9,339 bases of DNA from Deltaproteobacteria bacterium UBA7527. Its GTDB lineage: Bacteria > Desulfobacterota > Syntrophorhabdia > Syntrophorhabdales > Syntrophorhabdaceae. The stretch is taken from assembly GCA_002478225.1 (NCBI GenBank), contig DLMV01000081.1, positions 1-9,339 on the forward strand, given 5' to 3'. This document shows positions 1-6,821 of this stretch, in pieces (within the stretch, counting starts at the first letter, position 1; each line of letters opens with the position of its first letter). The notes below the pieces were generated by a model. The model worked only from the letters and a program-made list of their open reading frames with translations, did no database searches and was not told where the DNA came from. The translations under genes were made by a program, and so were the position numbers.

Positions 1-1416
1 GTCGTGATCGGAGGTGTGGCGGCAGGGATGAGCGCTGCCAGCAGCTACCGGAGGTTGAAGCCTGAGGCGGAGGCGATCGTTCTCGAGAAGGATTATTTTA
101 TCTCCTATGGCGCGTGCAGCCTTCCCTATTATGTTTCTGATGATGTGAAGGATTTTCAGGACCTCATATCGCTGACGCCGAAGGTCGCAACGGAAGAACG
201 GGGCATAACGGTGCTCACGCGGCACGAAGCAACCGCGATCGACTTCAGCAAAAAAGAGGTATCTGTCAGGAACCTCGACAAGAATGAGGAGACAAAGATC
301 CCGTACGACAAGCTCGTGATCGCAACCGGCGGGCTTCCCGTCAAACCTCCGCTGCCGGGCATTGACCTGCAGAATGTCTTCACCATCAGGACCCTTATTG
401 ACGGCATAGAGATGAAAAAGTTCATTGGTGAATGGGGTTCTTTCCAGGTCTGCGTGGGTTCGCCTGAGTGCCTCTATGTAAACCGTTATGGTGCGGAAAA
501 GCGGATCATGAAGGCGATCATCGTCGGCGGCGGCTATATCGGCATGGAGATGTGCGAATCCTTCCGCAAGAGAGGGCTCGATGTCTCCGTCATTGAGAAG
601 ATGGACAGGGTTCTCGGTACCATGGACAAGAGCATGACCGATGTCGTCGAAGAAAAGATCAAGGCGGAAGGGGTGAAACTGTTCAAGGAGACGTCCGTTG
701 AAGGCTTCGAAGGAAGCAAAGGAATGGTCACAGGCGTCAGGACGGACAAAGGCGTCTTCGATGCGGACCTTGTCCTCCTTGCAATAGGGGCACGGCCTAA
801 CACGAAACTGGCCCAGGAGGCCGGGATCGAGCTTGGAGCCAACGGAGCCATAAAGGTTGACGACTACCTGAGGACGAACATACCTGACGTCTATGCCGCG
901 GGAGATTGCGCGGAAGCGAAGCACCTTGTCACCGGCAAAAAGGTCTACATACCCCTTGGCACAACGGCAAACAAACAGGGAAGGATAGCAGGCGAGAATG
1001 CGGCAGGCAAGAACAACATCTTTGAGGGCGTTGTGGGGACAGCGATCACAAAGGTCTTTGACCTTGAGGTTGCCCGTACCGGACTCTCTCCTCTGGAGGC
1101 GGGGCGGGAAGGATACGATCTCTTTGTTTCAACCATTAAGGGCCGGTCGAGAAGCAGCGCCTACCCGTCCGGCAAGCGCATCACCGTCTCATATTTTGTT
1201 GAGAAGGGAACAGGCAAGCTTCTCGGAGCGCAGATGGTGGGAGAAGAGGGCGTGGCGCACAGGATCGACACATTGGCGGCGTGTCTTTACAGCAGAATGA
1301 CCGTCGAGGACGTGGCAAGGCTCGACCTTGGCTACGCGCCGCCGTTCGCAACTGTCTGGGACCCGATCCTGGTGGCGGCAAACGTAGCAATAAAGAAGCT
1401 GAAAAAGAACGAATAA
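1..1416 (+). CDS. CoA-disulfide reductase / NADH oxidase-like FAD flavoenzyme (5' partial)
   Basis: Pyridine nucleotide-disulfide oxidoreductase of the CoA-disulfide reductase / NADH oxidase / persulfide reductase group, a cytosolic FAD enzyme that reduces disulfides or polysulfides with NAD(P)H. The frame is open from base 1 and reads VVIGGVAAGMSAAS at once, the FAD-binding start of the family, so probably only a few residues are missing; the GTG at base 4 is not a likely start. Seen with residue 1 at base 1: single redox cysteine in ISYGACSLPYY (Cys39, codon 115-117), NAD-binding IIVGGGYIGME followed by a strand ending in Glu (suggesting NADH), the second FAD motif DVYAAGDCAEA, and the C-terminal YAPPF...WDP motif of the dimer interface. 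There is no C-terminal rhodanese domain. Unusual: about 22 extra residues with two cysteines just before the NAD domain. The true substrate (CoA disulfide, oxygen, persulfide) cannot be read from sequence. Confidence 0.9.
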   Translation, partial: VVIGGVAAGMSAASSYRRLKPEAEAIVLEKDYFISYGACSLPYYVSDDVKDFQDLISLTPKVATEERGITVLTRHEATAIDFSKKEVSVRNLDKNEETKIPYDKLVIATGGLPVKPPLPGIDLQNVFTIRTLIDGIEMKKFIGEWGSFQVCVGSPECLYVNRYGAEKRIMKAIIVGGGYIGMEMCESFRKRGLDVSVIEKMDRVLGTMDKSMTDVVEEKIKAEGVKLFKETSVEGFEGSKGMVTGVRTDKGVFDADLVLLAIGARPNTKLAQEAGIELGANGAIKVDDYLRTNIPDVYAAGDCAEAKHLVTGKKVYIPLGTTANKQGRIAGENAAGKNNIFEGVVGTAITKVFDLEVARTGLSPLEAGREGYDLFVSTIKGRSRSSAYPSGKRITVSYFVEKGTGKLLGAQMVGEEGVAHRIDTLAACLYSRMTVEDVARLDLGYAPPFATVWDPILVAANVAIKKLKKNE

Positions 1417-1447
1417 AGAGAATAACGAAAAGGGACAAGGAGGAGTT

Positions 1448-1927
1448 ATGGATCATATCACATCGTCGGCAACGGAGCGCATGGGGATGCTGCAGCAGAC
1501 AGAATGGGGCAAGGAGCTGACAAGCGAGCAGCTTGAACGCTTCGCCCAGTATGTCTATGCCGCAAAGGTAGCGAAGGACTCGCAGATCTTTAATGAAGGC
1601 ACAAGGGAACCGTTTATGTGCTTTATCGTGAACGGGCTCGTCAGGATCGCAAAAGGAGATTCCCGCAAACAGGAAAAGATGATATCAGAGATCGGTCCGG
1701 GCAGGACCTTCGGCGAGATGAGCATTATTGACGGATTGCCCCGCTCTGCCTCTGCAGCGGCAGCTGAAGATACGACAATGCTTGTCCTGACAAAGGAGAA
1801 TTTTGAGCTCCTCTTGAACGATAACCCGAAGCTCGGCATTGTCATCTTTTCGAAGCTCGCCCAGCTCATGAGCCACAGGCTGAGGCTCACGGACTGGATG
1901 CTTGTGGAATATCTGTACGAACAATAG
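1448..1927 (+). CDS. Single-domain cyclic nucleotide-binding protein (Crp-like sensor domain, no HTH)
   Basis: A 159-residue protein consisting of one cNMP-binding beta-roll, as in the N-terminal half of Crp/Fnr regulators. The phosphate-binding cassette is present as FGEMSIIDGLPRSASA: Gly89-Glu90 and Arg99-Ser100 match the residues that hold the cyclic phosphate and ribose in cAMP-binding members, so ligand binding is plausible. After the roll comes one helix (residues about 125-155), and the chain ends where Crp would continue into its DNA-binding domain. No helix-turn-helix follows before the TAG, and the next 90 bases hold no continuation. It starts at an ATG behind a strong AAGGAGGAG ribosome site, 31 bases after the flavoenzyme, so the two are probably co-transcribed. 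It may act by protein contact rather than by binding DNA; its partner is unknown. Confidence 0.88.
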   Translation: MDHITSSATERMGMLQQTEWGKELTSEQLERFAQYVYAAKVAKDSQIFNEGTREPFMCFIVNGLVRIAKGDSRKQEKMISEIGPGRTFGEMSIIDGLPRSASAAAAEDTTMLVLTKENFELLLNDNPKLGIVIFSKLAQLMSHRLRLTDWMLVEYLYEQ

Positions 1928-2017
1928 AAGTGTGCTTTATATTTTTTATTGTTCTCGCAACCATTGCTGCAATATAGCAAGCTCGAAAATACCGGAAAAT
2001 AAAAGACAGTTGCCATA

Positions 2018-3337
2018 ATGACAATCTTGCGGCGTCAGGACATCAGGTCGTACATATCCCAGAGTTGGACCAATAGCTGGCCGATGACGCTTATCATGTT
2101 CTTTGAGTTCCTTATCGGCATGACCGATATCTATATCGCTGGGCGCGTTGGAAAAGAGGTGCAGGCAACCTACGGGTTTGTCATACAGTTCTATTTTGTA
2201 TTCATCATTATTGCAAATGCCCTTTCCATAGGGACTGTTTCTGTTGTCTCACGATTATTTACTGCTGGTGACAGCGGCGCGTTGGCAAAGACCGTCTGGT
2301 CCGTCATCGTGACGACGGTGAGCGTCGGCGCTGCCTTCAGCGTTGCGGGCATCTTTGCAACTTCCCGGTTCATGGAGATCGTGAACATACCCGGAGAGCT
2401 TAAACCCTTCGGGGCGCAACTGGGGAAGATCTATGCCTGCGGGCTCTCCTTTCATTACCTCCTCATAAGCACGAACGGGATCCTGCGTTCTTGCAGGATG
2501 ATCCGCAGGTCGCTCATGACGATGGCCATTGTCTGCTTACTGAACATTGTCCTTAATTTTTTTATTGTTTTTCACACAGGGCTTGGTTTTTGGGGCATAG
2601 CCCTCTCAACGGCCATCAGCGTATTTGCGGGAAGCATCATCAACCTCCGGCATTGTAGAATATTTATAAGCAAAGACAGGATGTTTTCCTTCAGGGTGGT
2701 TCGTAATGTTGTCTCAATCGGGTGGCCGGGAGGGGCAACGCAGGCGCTGTGGCAGGTTCATTCGATGGTCATGTTCCTCATCCTCAGCTCGTTGCCGGAA
2801 AAAGGCATAGAGATACTCGCAGCGCTCGCAGCGGGCACCAGAATAGAGTCGGCGATCACCCTGCCCGCGATAGCGTTCAACATGGCAAACGCGGTGATCG
2901 TGGGAAACCTGATAGGCGAGGGGAAAAAAAATGATGCCTTCAGGGGAGGAGTTGTCACGATGCTCATGGGCGTGGGTATCGTCTCGCTCCTTACAATTGT
3001 TGTAATAGCGAGCGCCCGGTGGATCGCGCCGCTGCTTTCGAATAACGAGACCGTCATCGCCGAGACTATCAGGTATCTCTATATAAACATGCTCAGCGAG
3101 CCGTTCATGGCGCTGTGGGTCATACTCGGAGGGGGCTTAAGCGGAGCTGGGGATACGCGGTCATTCATGTATAATGTGATCATCGGCATCTGGCTGGTCA
3201 GGATCCCCCTGAGCTATATCTGCGTTGTTCTTCTTGGCTTAAGCGCTGCATCGGTCTGGTGGACGATGAACCTCTCGCAATGCATTATGGCCGTGTTTAT
3301 GGCGAGAAGGTATTGGCAGAGGCGGTGGCTGATGTAG
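2018..3337 (+). CDS. MATE family efflux transporter
   Basis: A 439-residue integral membrane protein with about 12 hydrophobic segments, the usual size for the multidrug and toxic compound extrusion family, which exports cationic drugs or metabolites against Na+ or H+. The two halves show the family's pattern: an N-terminal WPMTLIMFFEFLIGMTDIYIAG segment, equivalent to the first MATE helix, and a C-terminal GGGLSGAGDTRSFMYN signature (GxGDT, roughly residues 369-383) followed by the helix IGIWLVRIPLSY. It begins 90 bases after the cNMP-binding gene. Its ATG is preceded by no clear Shine-Dalgarno, so the start is the least certain part, although translation from here gives the expected N-terminal helix. 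The substrate cannot be predicted. It ends at a TAG that also begins the heptamer repeat tract. Confidence 0.9.
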   Translation: MTILRRQDIRSYISQSWTNSWPMTLIMFFEFLIGMTDIYIAGRVGKEVQATYGFVIQFYFVFIIIANALSIGTVSVVSRLFTAGDSGALAKTVWSVIVTTVSVGAAFSVAGIFATSRFMEIVNIPGELKPFGAQLGKIYACGLSFHYLLISTNGILRSCRMIRRSLMTMAIVCLLNIVLNFFIVFHTGLGFWGIALSTAISVFAGSIINLRHCRIFISKDRMFSFRVVRNVVSIGWPGGATQALWQVHSMVMFLILSSLPEKGIEILAALAAGTRIESAITLPAIAFNMANAVIVGNLIGEGKKNDAFRGGVVTMLMGVGIVSLLTIVVIASARWIAPLLSNNETVIAETIRYLYINMLSEPFMALWVILGGGLSGAGDTRSFMYNVIIGIWLVRIPLSYICVVLLGLSAASVWWTMNLSQCIMAVFMARRYWQRRWLM

Positions 3338-3426
3338 CTCATGGCTGATAGTTCATGGCTCATAGCAAAAGAGCCGTAAGGCGTCAGGCGTAAGGGGACA
3401 ATCCCGTTCGACGTTCAACGTTAAAA
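3337..3426. repeat. Cluster of three degenerate 7-base tandem repeat tracts
   Basis: The convergent gap between the MATE and MarC genes carries three adjacent runs of imperfect heptamers. Tract 1 (3337-3366) is four units of consensus GCTCATR plus GC. Tract 2 (3376-3396) is three units of consensus GTAAGGC. Tract 3 (3406-3426) is three units of consensus GTTCAAC, the last decayed. Spacers of nine bases separate the tracts, and the period is seven in all three although the unit differs. Tract 1 starts on the last base of the MATE stop codon. A weak 5-bp stem (GGCTC/GAGCC, 3357-3361 with 3371-3375) lies across tracts 1 and 2. The rest of the gap to 3501 shows only a weak 5-bp stem around 3476-3497 and no clear terminator. 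Confidence 0.75.
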
Positions 3427-3501
3427 CAAAACAGACGAAACAGATTAATTGAACCAAATAGGCTGTCTTCATAGTTGCCGGCTAATAATTTACGGCAGAA
3501 G

Positions 3502-4113
3502 CTAAAACCTGATGTAGTCCGTTATCCCGTCCAGGACCATTTGGATGCCGATCGTGGCCACGACCAAGCCTGTAATGCGGATCGACGCCTCCATAAAATT
3601 TAAGCGCGTTAGAAAGGCGCTGATGACCTTTGCGTAGAGCATGATGAGAAGATTGATCAGGACAGAGACAACGATGGAGATGAGAACGATGGCAAGGCCG
3701 TATTTTACCGGGAAAGAGAGGGACGCGGAGATGGCAGCGGGCCCGGCTATCATTGGCGAGGCAAGAGGAACAATTGACATATCCGCAAGATGCATCTTTT
3801 CATCGAACTCAAAGAATATCCCCTTATTGAGCGCTTCGAACCCGCGATAGAGCAAGACAAGCCCACCGGCGATCTTAAAAGCATAGAGCTGGACATGAAA
3901 GACATTCCGCAGAAGTATGTCGCCGCCGAGCGCGAAAAGAAGGAGGATGACAATGGCGATCACGGAGGCCCTTAATGCGACCTTTCTCAGCTCCTGCGGA
4001 TCGTTCTTTTTCAGGAGCGTTGACATAATAAAGATCTTGCTCACGGGGTTGATGAGCGCAAGGAAGGCGAGGGTGCAGTCGACGAAAAGCTTGATATGCG
4101 TGAGTGTTATCAT
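3502..4113 (-). CDS. MarC family (UPF0056) inner membrane protein
   Basis: A 203-residue protein with about six membrane segments, the normal length of the MarC family. The three landmark regions are present: NPVSKIF after the first helix (residues 22-28; NP is the family's hallmark), PLASPMIAGPAAI in the middle (116-128), and GLVVATIGIQMVLDGI at the C-terminus (181-196). MarC was once linked to multiple antibiotic resistance but its function is not established; some members affect export of amino acids. The gene begins 12 bases after the higA stop on the same strand, so it probably shares a transcript with higBA. No good Shine-Dalgarno precedes the ATG. It faces the MATE gene across a 164-base convergent gap. 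Confidence 0.9.
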   Translation of the reverse strand: MITLTHIKLFVDCTLAFLALINPVSKIFIMSTLLKKNDPQELRKVALRASVIAIVILLLFALGGDILLRNVFHVQLYAFKIAGGLVLLYRGFEALNKGIFFEFDEKMHLADMSIVPLASPMIAGPAAISASLSFPVKYGLAIVLISIVVSVLINLLIMLYAKVISAFLTRLNFMEASIRITGLVVATIGIQMVLDGITDYIRF

Positions 4114-4125
4114 GCTGAATTATAT

Positions 4126-4440
4126 CTATGCGGCGTTGAGAGGCCTGATACGCTCTATCTGCTTTTTATAATGCTTTTCCGCTTCCCAGAGTTCAACGGC
4201 TCGCTGGGCATTCAACCAGAACTCAGGTGTATTGCCGAACAGTCTGCTCAATTTTAATGCCACGGCCGGGGTTGTGGCGCGATTCTCACGAAGGATCTCA
4301 TTTACAGTCTGGCGTGATGTTCCCAGCGCCTCAGCAAGGCTTGCTACCGTTAACCTGTAGTCTACCATAAAATCCTCGCGAAGCATTTCCCCCGGGTGTG
4401 TAGGCTTGATGGTACGTGATCCTGTATTTTTAATGCTCAT
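4126..4440 (-). CDS. higA: HigA family antitoxin (XRE helix-turn-helix)
   Basis: A 104-residue antitoxin of the HigA/VapI type. It begins with the family's THPGEMLREDF segment (residues 14-24), followed by a helix-turn-helix LTVASLAEALGTSRQTVNEIL (about 30-50) and the conserved RLFGNTPEFWLNAQ region (66-79). It would neutralise HigB by binding it and repress its own promoter as a dimer. It starts 10 bases after the higB stop behind a GAGGTG ribosome site, in the toxin-first order typical of higBA. All parts of the family are present and nothing suggests decay. Confidence 0.93.
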   Translation of the reverse strand: MSIKNTGSRTIKPTHPGEMLREDFMVDYRLTVASLAEALGTSRQTVNEILRENRATTPAVALKLSRLFGNTPEFWLNAQRAVELWEAEKHYKKQIERIRPLNAA

Positions 4441-4450
4441 TGTACACCTC

Positions 4451-4729
4451 TCAATGGTAATCGGTTATTTCGACATCGTAAGCGTCTCCATCTATGGAAC
4501 GGAAACAGATACGCCACTGGTCGTTGATCGAAATCGCGTATTGATCCTTCCGCTTGCTCCTTAGCAAATGCCGGTTACTGGGTGGTATCCGCAGGTCGTC
4601 GAGGGTTGCCGCGAGATAACTATATTCCAACTTGCATATCGCTCTTTTTCGTATATCAGATTGAAGCCGTTTTGATTTTCCTGTTTTATACGGCCCCGGT
4701 GTATGCTTGTCTGAAAAGGTTTTAATCAT
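4451..4729 (-). CDS. higB: HigB/RelE-type mRNA interferase toxin
   Basis: Toxin of a higBA pair: a ribosome-dependent mRNA-cleaving enzyme of the RelE fold. From the ATG at 4727-4729 it is 92 residues, the standard length, and begins MIKTF as the family does. The upstream in-frame GTG at 4748-4750 would add seven residues (MTYYKYC) and lies inside the 12-bp palindrome that looks like the operator, so I reject it. The conserved C-terminal half is intact: QYAISINDQWRICFR (residues 63-77), then DGDAYDVEITDYH, ending in the usual terminal histidine. Neither start has a recognisable ribosome site. The toxin appears complete, so an active antitoxin is expected; higA follows 10 bases later. Confidence 0.92.
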   Translation of the reverse strand: MIKTFSDKHTPGPYKTGKSKRLQSDIRKRAICKLEYSYLAATLDDLRIPPSNRHLLRSKRKDQYAISINDQWRICFRSIDGDAYDVEITDYH

Positions 4730-4756
4730 ACAATATTTGTAATATGTCACGTGACA
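4729..4756. promoter_or_regulatory. Candidate higBA operator (two palindromes) and promoter
   Basis: Immediately upstream of higB lie a perfect 12-bp palindrome TGTCACGTGACA (4745-4756) and an interrupted one, TACAA-TAT-TTGTA (4729-4741), which touches the start codon. HigA-type antitoxins are known to bind such inverted repeats in their own promoter. On the minus strand a TTGCAT at about 4759-4764 lies 17 bases before TACAAA (about 4736-4741); this weak promoter-like pair would put the palindrome in the spacer. The palindrome is directly visible; its role as operator and the promoter are inferred. Confidence 0.5.
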
Positions 4757-4795
4757 GAATGCAAGACATAATGCGGCGCGCAGGTTTATCAGGGA

Positions 4796-6052
4796 TCAGG
4801 AGGACGCTTCCGTATTCTGCATTGCCAGTATTTCATTGCGGAGATGCCATACCAGCCACAGGCCGGGCAGGGCGGTGAATGTGCTCAAAAGGAAGAAGTT
4901 CGCCCAGCCGATCATCTCGACGGCATAGCCGGAGGTCGGAGAGACGAGGACCCTCCCGAGGGCTGAGAGGGAAGAGAGGAGGGCAAACTGGGTGGCGCTG
5001 AAGCGGGGGTTGCAGAGCGCCATGAGGAACGCGACGAACGCTGCTGTGCCCATGCCGCCGGAGAAGTTCTCAAACGCTACGGCCACTACGAGCATGGCGT
5101 AATTTTTTCCTGTCCAGGCGAGGACCATGAATGAGAGGTTGGAGACCATCTGGAGAAACCCGAATGTCAAAAGGGACCTGAAGAGACCGAGTTTTACCAT
5201 GAGGGCTCCTCCAAAGAGCGCCCCCACGATCGTTGCCACAAGCCCCATGCCCTTGTTTATCGTCCCGACATCGGTCGGGGAGAAATTCACGCCCCTGATG
5301 AGAAATGTTGTCGTAAGCGCGCCGGCGTAAGCATCGCCGAGCTTGTAAAGGATTATGAGGAGAAGCATCAGTATGGACGACCTTCGGGATAAAAAATCAC
5401 TAAGAGGTCCCCACGCGGCTTCCTGCATGGTCTTCGGCGGCGCTACTTTTTTATCGGGTTCTTTCCCCATGAAGGAACCGGACATGCCGATCACTATGGT
5501 CCCTGCCATGATAAGATATGTTATCTGCCAGCCGACGATCTCTGAAAGGATAAGGGCAACAGCTCCGGCCACGATCATTGCAATGCGGTAGCCAAAGACG
5601 AAGACCGCGGCGCCCATGCCCCTCTCCACATCAGGCAGGACATCGGTACGGTATGCATCGATAACGATGTCCTGCGAGGCAGACATAAAGGCCACGATTA
5701 TGGCTGCTACGGCAAGCATGAGAGGAGCGCTTTCCGGAGAGAAAAGGGCCATGAGCACGATGCCGATCAGAAGGGCGACCTGGGTGAGAAATACCCAGCC
5801 GCGGCGTCTTCCGAGCCACGGAGGAACAAAGCGGTCCATGAAGGGGGACCAGAGGAATTTGATGGTGTAGGGCAGACCGATGAGAGAGAAGATGCCGATC
5901 GTTTTAAGATCGATGCCGGCTACCGTGAGCCATGCCTGGAGCGTTCCGCTGGTGAGAGGCAGGGGCAGCCCGGAAGAGAAGCCGAGGAGCAACATCACCG
6001 CCATGCGGCGGCTCGTGAAGACCTTCAGATATGGTGCGAAGTTTATCGGCAT
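4796..6052 (-). CDS. ampG: AmpG-type muropeptide permease (MFS)
   Basis: A 418-residue major-facilitator protein with about 12 membrane segments, the AmpG type that imports anhydro-muropeptides from the periplasm for cell-wall recycling. Family motifs are clear: GFSSGLPLPLTSGTLQAWL (residues 24-42), PYTIKFLWSPFMDRF (61-75), the charged SQDIVIDAYRTD (126-137), and FENFSGGMGTAAFVAF in the second half, all closely matching AmpG proteins. The ATG gives the expected short cytoplasmic N-terminus; no convincing Shine-Dalgarno precedes it. Upstream lies the A+T-rich inverted-repeat region, which probably contains the promoter. Downstream, 66 bases separate it from higB. No beta-lactamase or AmpR regulator is in the window, so a housekeeping recycling role is likelier than resistance. 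Confidence 0.9.
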   Translation of the reverse strand: MPINFAPYLKVFTSRRMAVMLLLGFSSGLPLPLTSGTLQAWLTVAGIDLKTIGIFSLIGLPYTIKFLWSPFMDRFVPPWLGRRRGWVFLTQVALLIGIVLMALFSPESAPLMLAVAAIIVAFMSASQDIVIDAYRTDVLPDVERGMGAAVFVFGYRIAMIVAGAVALILSEIVGWQITYLIMAGTIVIGMSGSFMGKEPDKKVAPPKTMQEAAWGPLSDFLSRRSSILMLLLIILYKLGDAYAGALTTTFLIRGVNFSPTDVGTINKGMGLVATIVGALFGGALMVKLGLFRSLLTFGFLQMVSNLSFMVLAWTGKNYAMLVVAVAFENFSGGMGTAAFVAFLMALCNPRFSATQFALLSSLSALGRVLVSPTSGYAVEMIGWANFFLLSTFTALPGLWLVWHLRNEILAMQNTEASS

Positions 6053-6061
6053 ATCGTTTGT

Positions 6062-6238
6062 TTAATTGAAATTCTAAATCCTAATATCGAAATCCTAAAC
6101 AAATTCAAATGATCCAAATTCAAAACAGTTAAACAAAATAACATAGTCGGATGACACAACGTTTTGAACATTAGGGATTTGAATTTTGATATTGTTTAGG
6201 ATTTGGTGCTTAGAAATTAGAGATTTACATTTAAGATT
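6062..6238. repeat. A+T-rich imperfect inverted-repeat element
   Basis: The gap between the HD and AmpG genes (6053-6248) is strikingly A+T-rich against its neighbours and is built as a large imperfect inverted repeat. The best-matching core is AAATCCTAAACAA at 6090-6102, whose exact complement is at 6192-6204; the inner ends CAAAAC (6121-6126) and GTTTTG (6161-6166) also pair, and weaker matches continue outward to about 6070 and 6230. Each arm is made of similar short words (variants of AAATCCTAA and AAATTCAAA). I recall similar intergenic elements dispersed in several bacterial phyla, but cannot check copy number here. It contains no coding frame I would trust. Confidence 0.65.
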
Positions 6239-6248
6239 TGTCTTCAAC

Positions 6249-6803
6249 CTATAGTCCTAATTGGTTGCTGATCTCATTCATCGCGCTGATGCAGATCTCG
6301 GCAAATTCGTTGAGCGGGATGCCGATCGCTTCGCATTCCGTGATATTATCCCTGTTGACCGATGCCGCAAACGCCTTCTCTTTCATCCTCTTCACCACTG
6401 ACTTTGGTTTCACGCTTGCGATCTTCTTATCGGGGTAGACGAGTGTGGTCGCAACGATGAGTCCCGTTATGGTCTCGCCTGCGGCGAGCGCGTGCTGAAA
6501 GACGGTCTCGCGTTTTCTGCCGGCAGCGGTCTCGTTGTGCATAACGATGGCATCAATGATCTCAGGGTCGACCCCTTTTTCTTTGAGGATCCTTTCCGCC
6601 TCAAGACCATGTCGGTTAAGATCGCCATCGACAAGCTCTATGTCGATGTCGTGGAGAAGCCCGGTGATGGCCCATTTCTCCTCATCGTGCCCCAGCTTCC
6701 TCGCCAACGCCCTCATCACCGCTTCTGAGGCGTAGCAATGGTTCAGCATCCTCTCGTTTTGAACATGTTGTTTGAGCAGCATTAGTGCGTCGTCTCTTGT
6801 CAT
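6249..6803 (-). CDS. HD-domain phosphohydrolase (HDIG type)
   Basis: A 184-residue predicted metal-dependent phosphohydrolase of the HD superfamily, resembling the conserved 'predicted hydrolase, HD superfamily' group of about this size. Candidate metal ligands are His22 (in MLNHCYASEAV), the HD pair His51-Asp52 in GLLHDIDIE, His65 in RHGLEAE, and His89 in IVMHNE. It is soluble and has no second domain, so it is not a fused c-di-GMP or ppGpp enzyme. The ATG has a good GGGGGAGG ribosome site about nine bases upstream. It starts 18 bases after the VOC gene, making a two-gene operon. The substrate is unknown; nucleotides are the usual substrates of the superfamily. Confidence 0.88.
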   Translation of the reverse strand: MTRDDALMLLKQHVQNERMLNHCYASEAVMRALARKLGHDEEKWAITGLLHDIDIELVDGDLNRHGLEAERILKEKGVDPEIIDAIVMHNETAAGRKRETVFQHALAAGETITGLIVATTLVYPDKKIASVKPKSVVKRMKEKAFAASVNRDNITECEAIGIPLNEFAEICISAMNEISNQLGL

Positions 6804-6821
6804 AGGATTGGAACCTCCCCC

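Noticed and set aside
1181..1520. Overlapping frames around the end of the flavoenzyme gene on both strands
   Set aside because: They are rich in Arg, Ser and Pro, overlap two clear genes and have no ribosome site; they are shadows.
1964..1980. Small inverted repeat TTGCT/AGCAA between the cNMP-binding and MATE genes
   Set aside because: A 5-bp stem with a 7-base loop and no T-run after it is too weak to call a terminator or operator.
3476..3497. Stem TGCCG/CGGCA just past the MarC stop
   Set aside because: Five base pairs with a 12-base loop and no following T-run; not convincing as a terminator.
4119..4124. Exact TATAAT on the minus strand five bases before the marC start
   Set aside because: No acceptable -35 at 16-18 bases upstream (CAGGCC-like sequence there), and the position would leave almost no leader; chance in an A+T-rich junction.
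4748..4750. GTG start that would lengthen HigB by seven residues
   Set aside because: It lies inside the 12-bp palindrome, has no ribosome site, and family members start at the MIKTF-type methionine.
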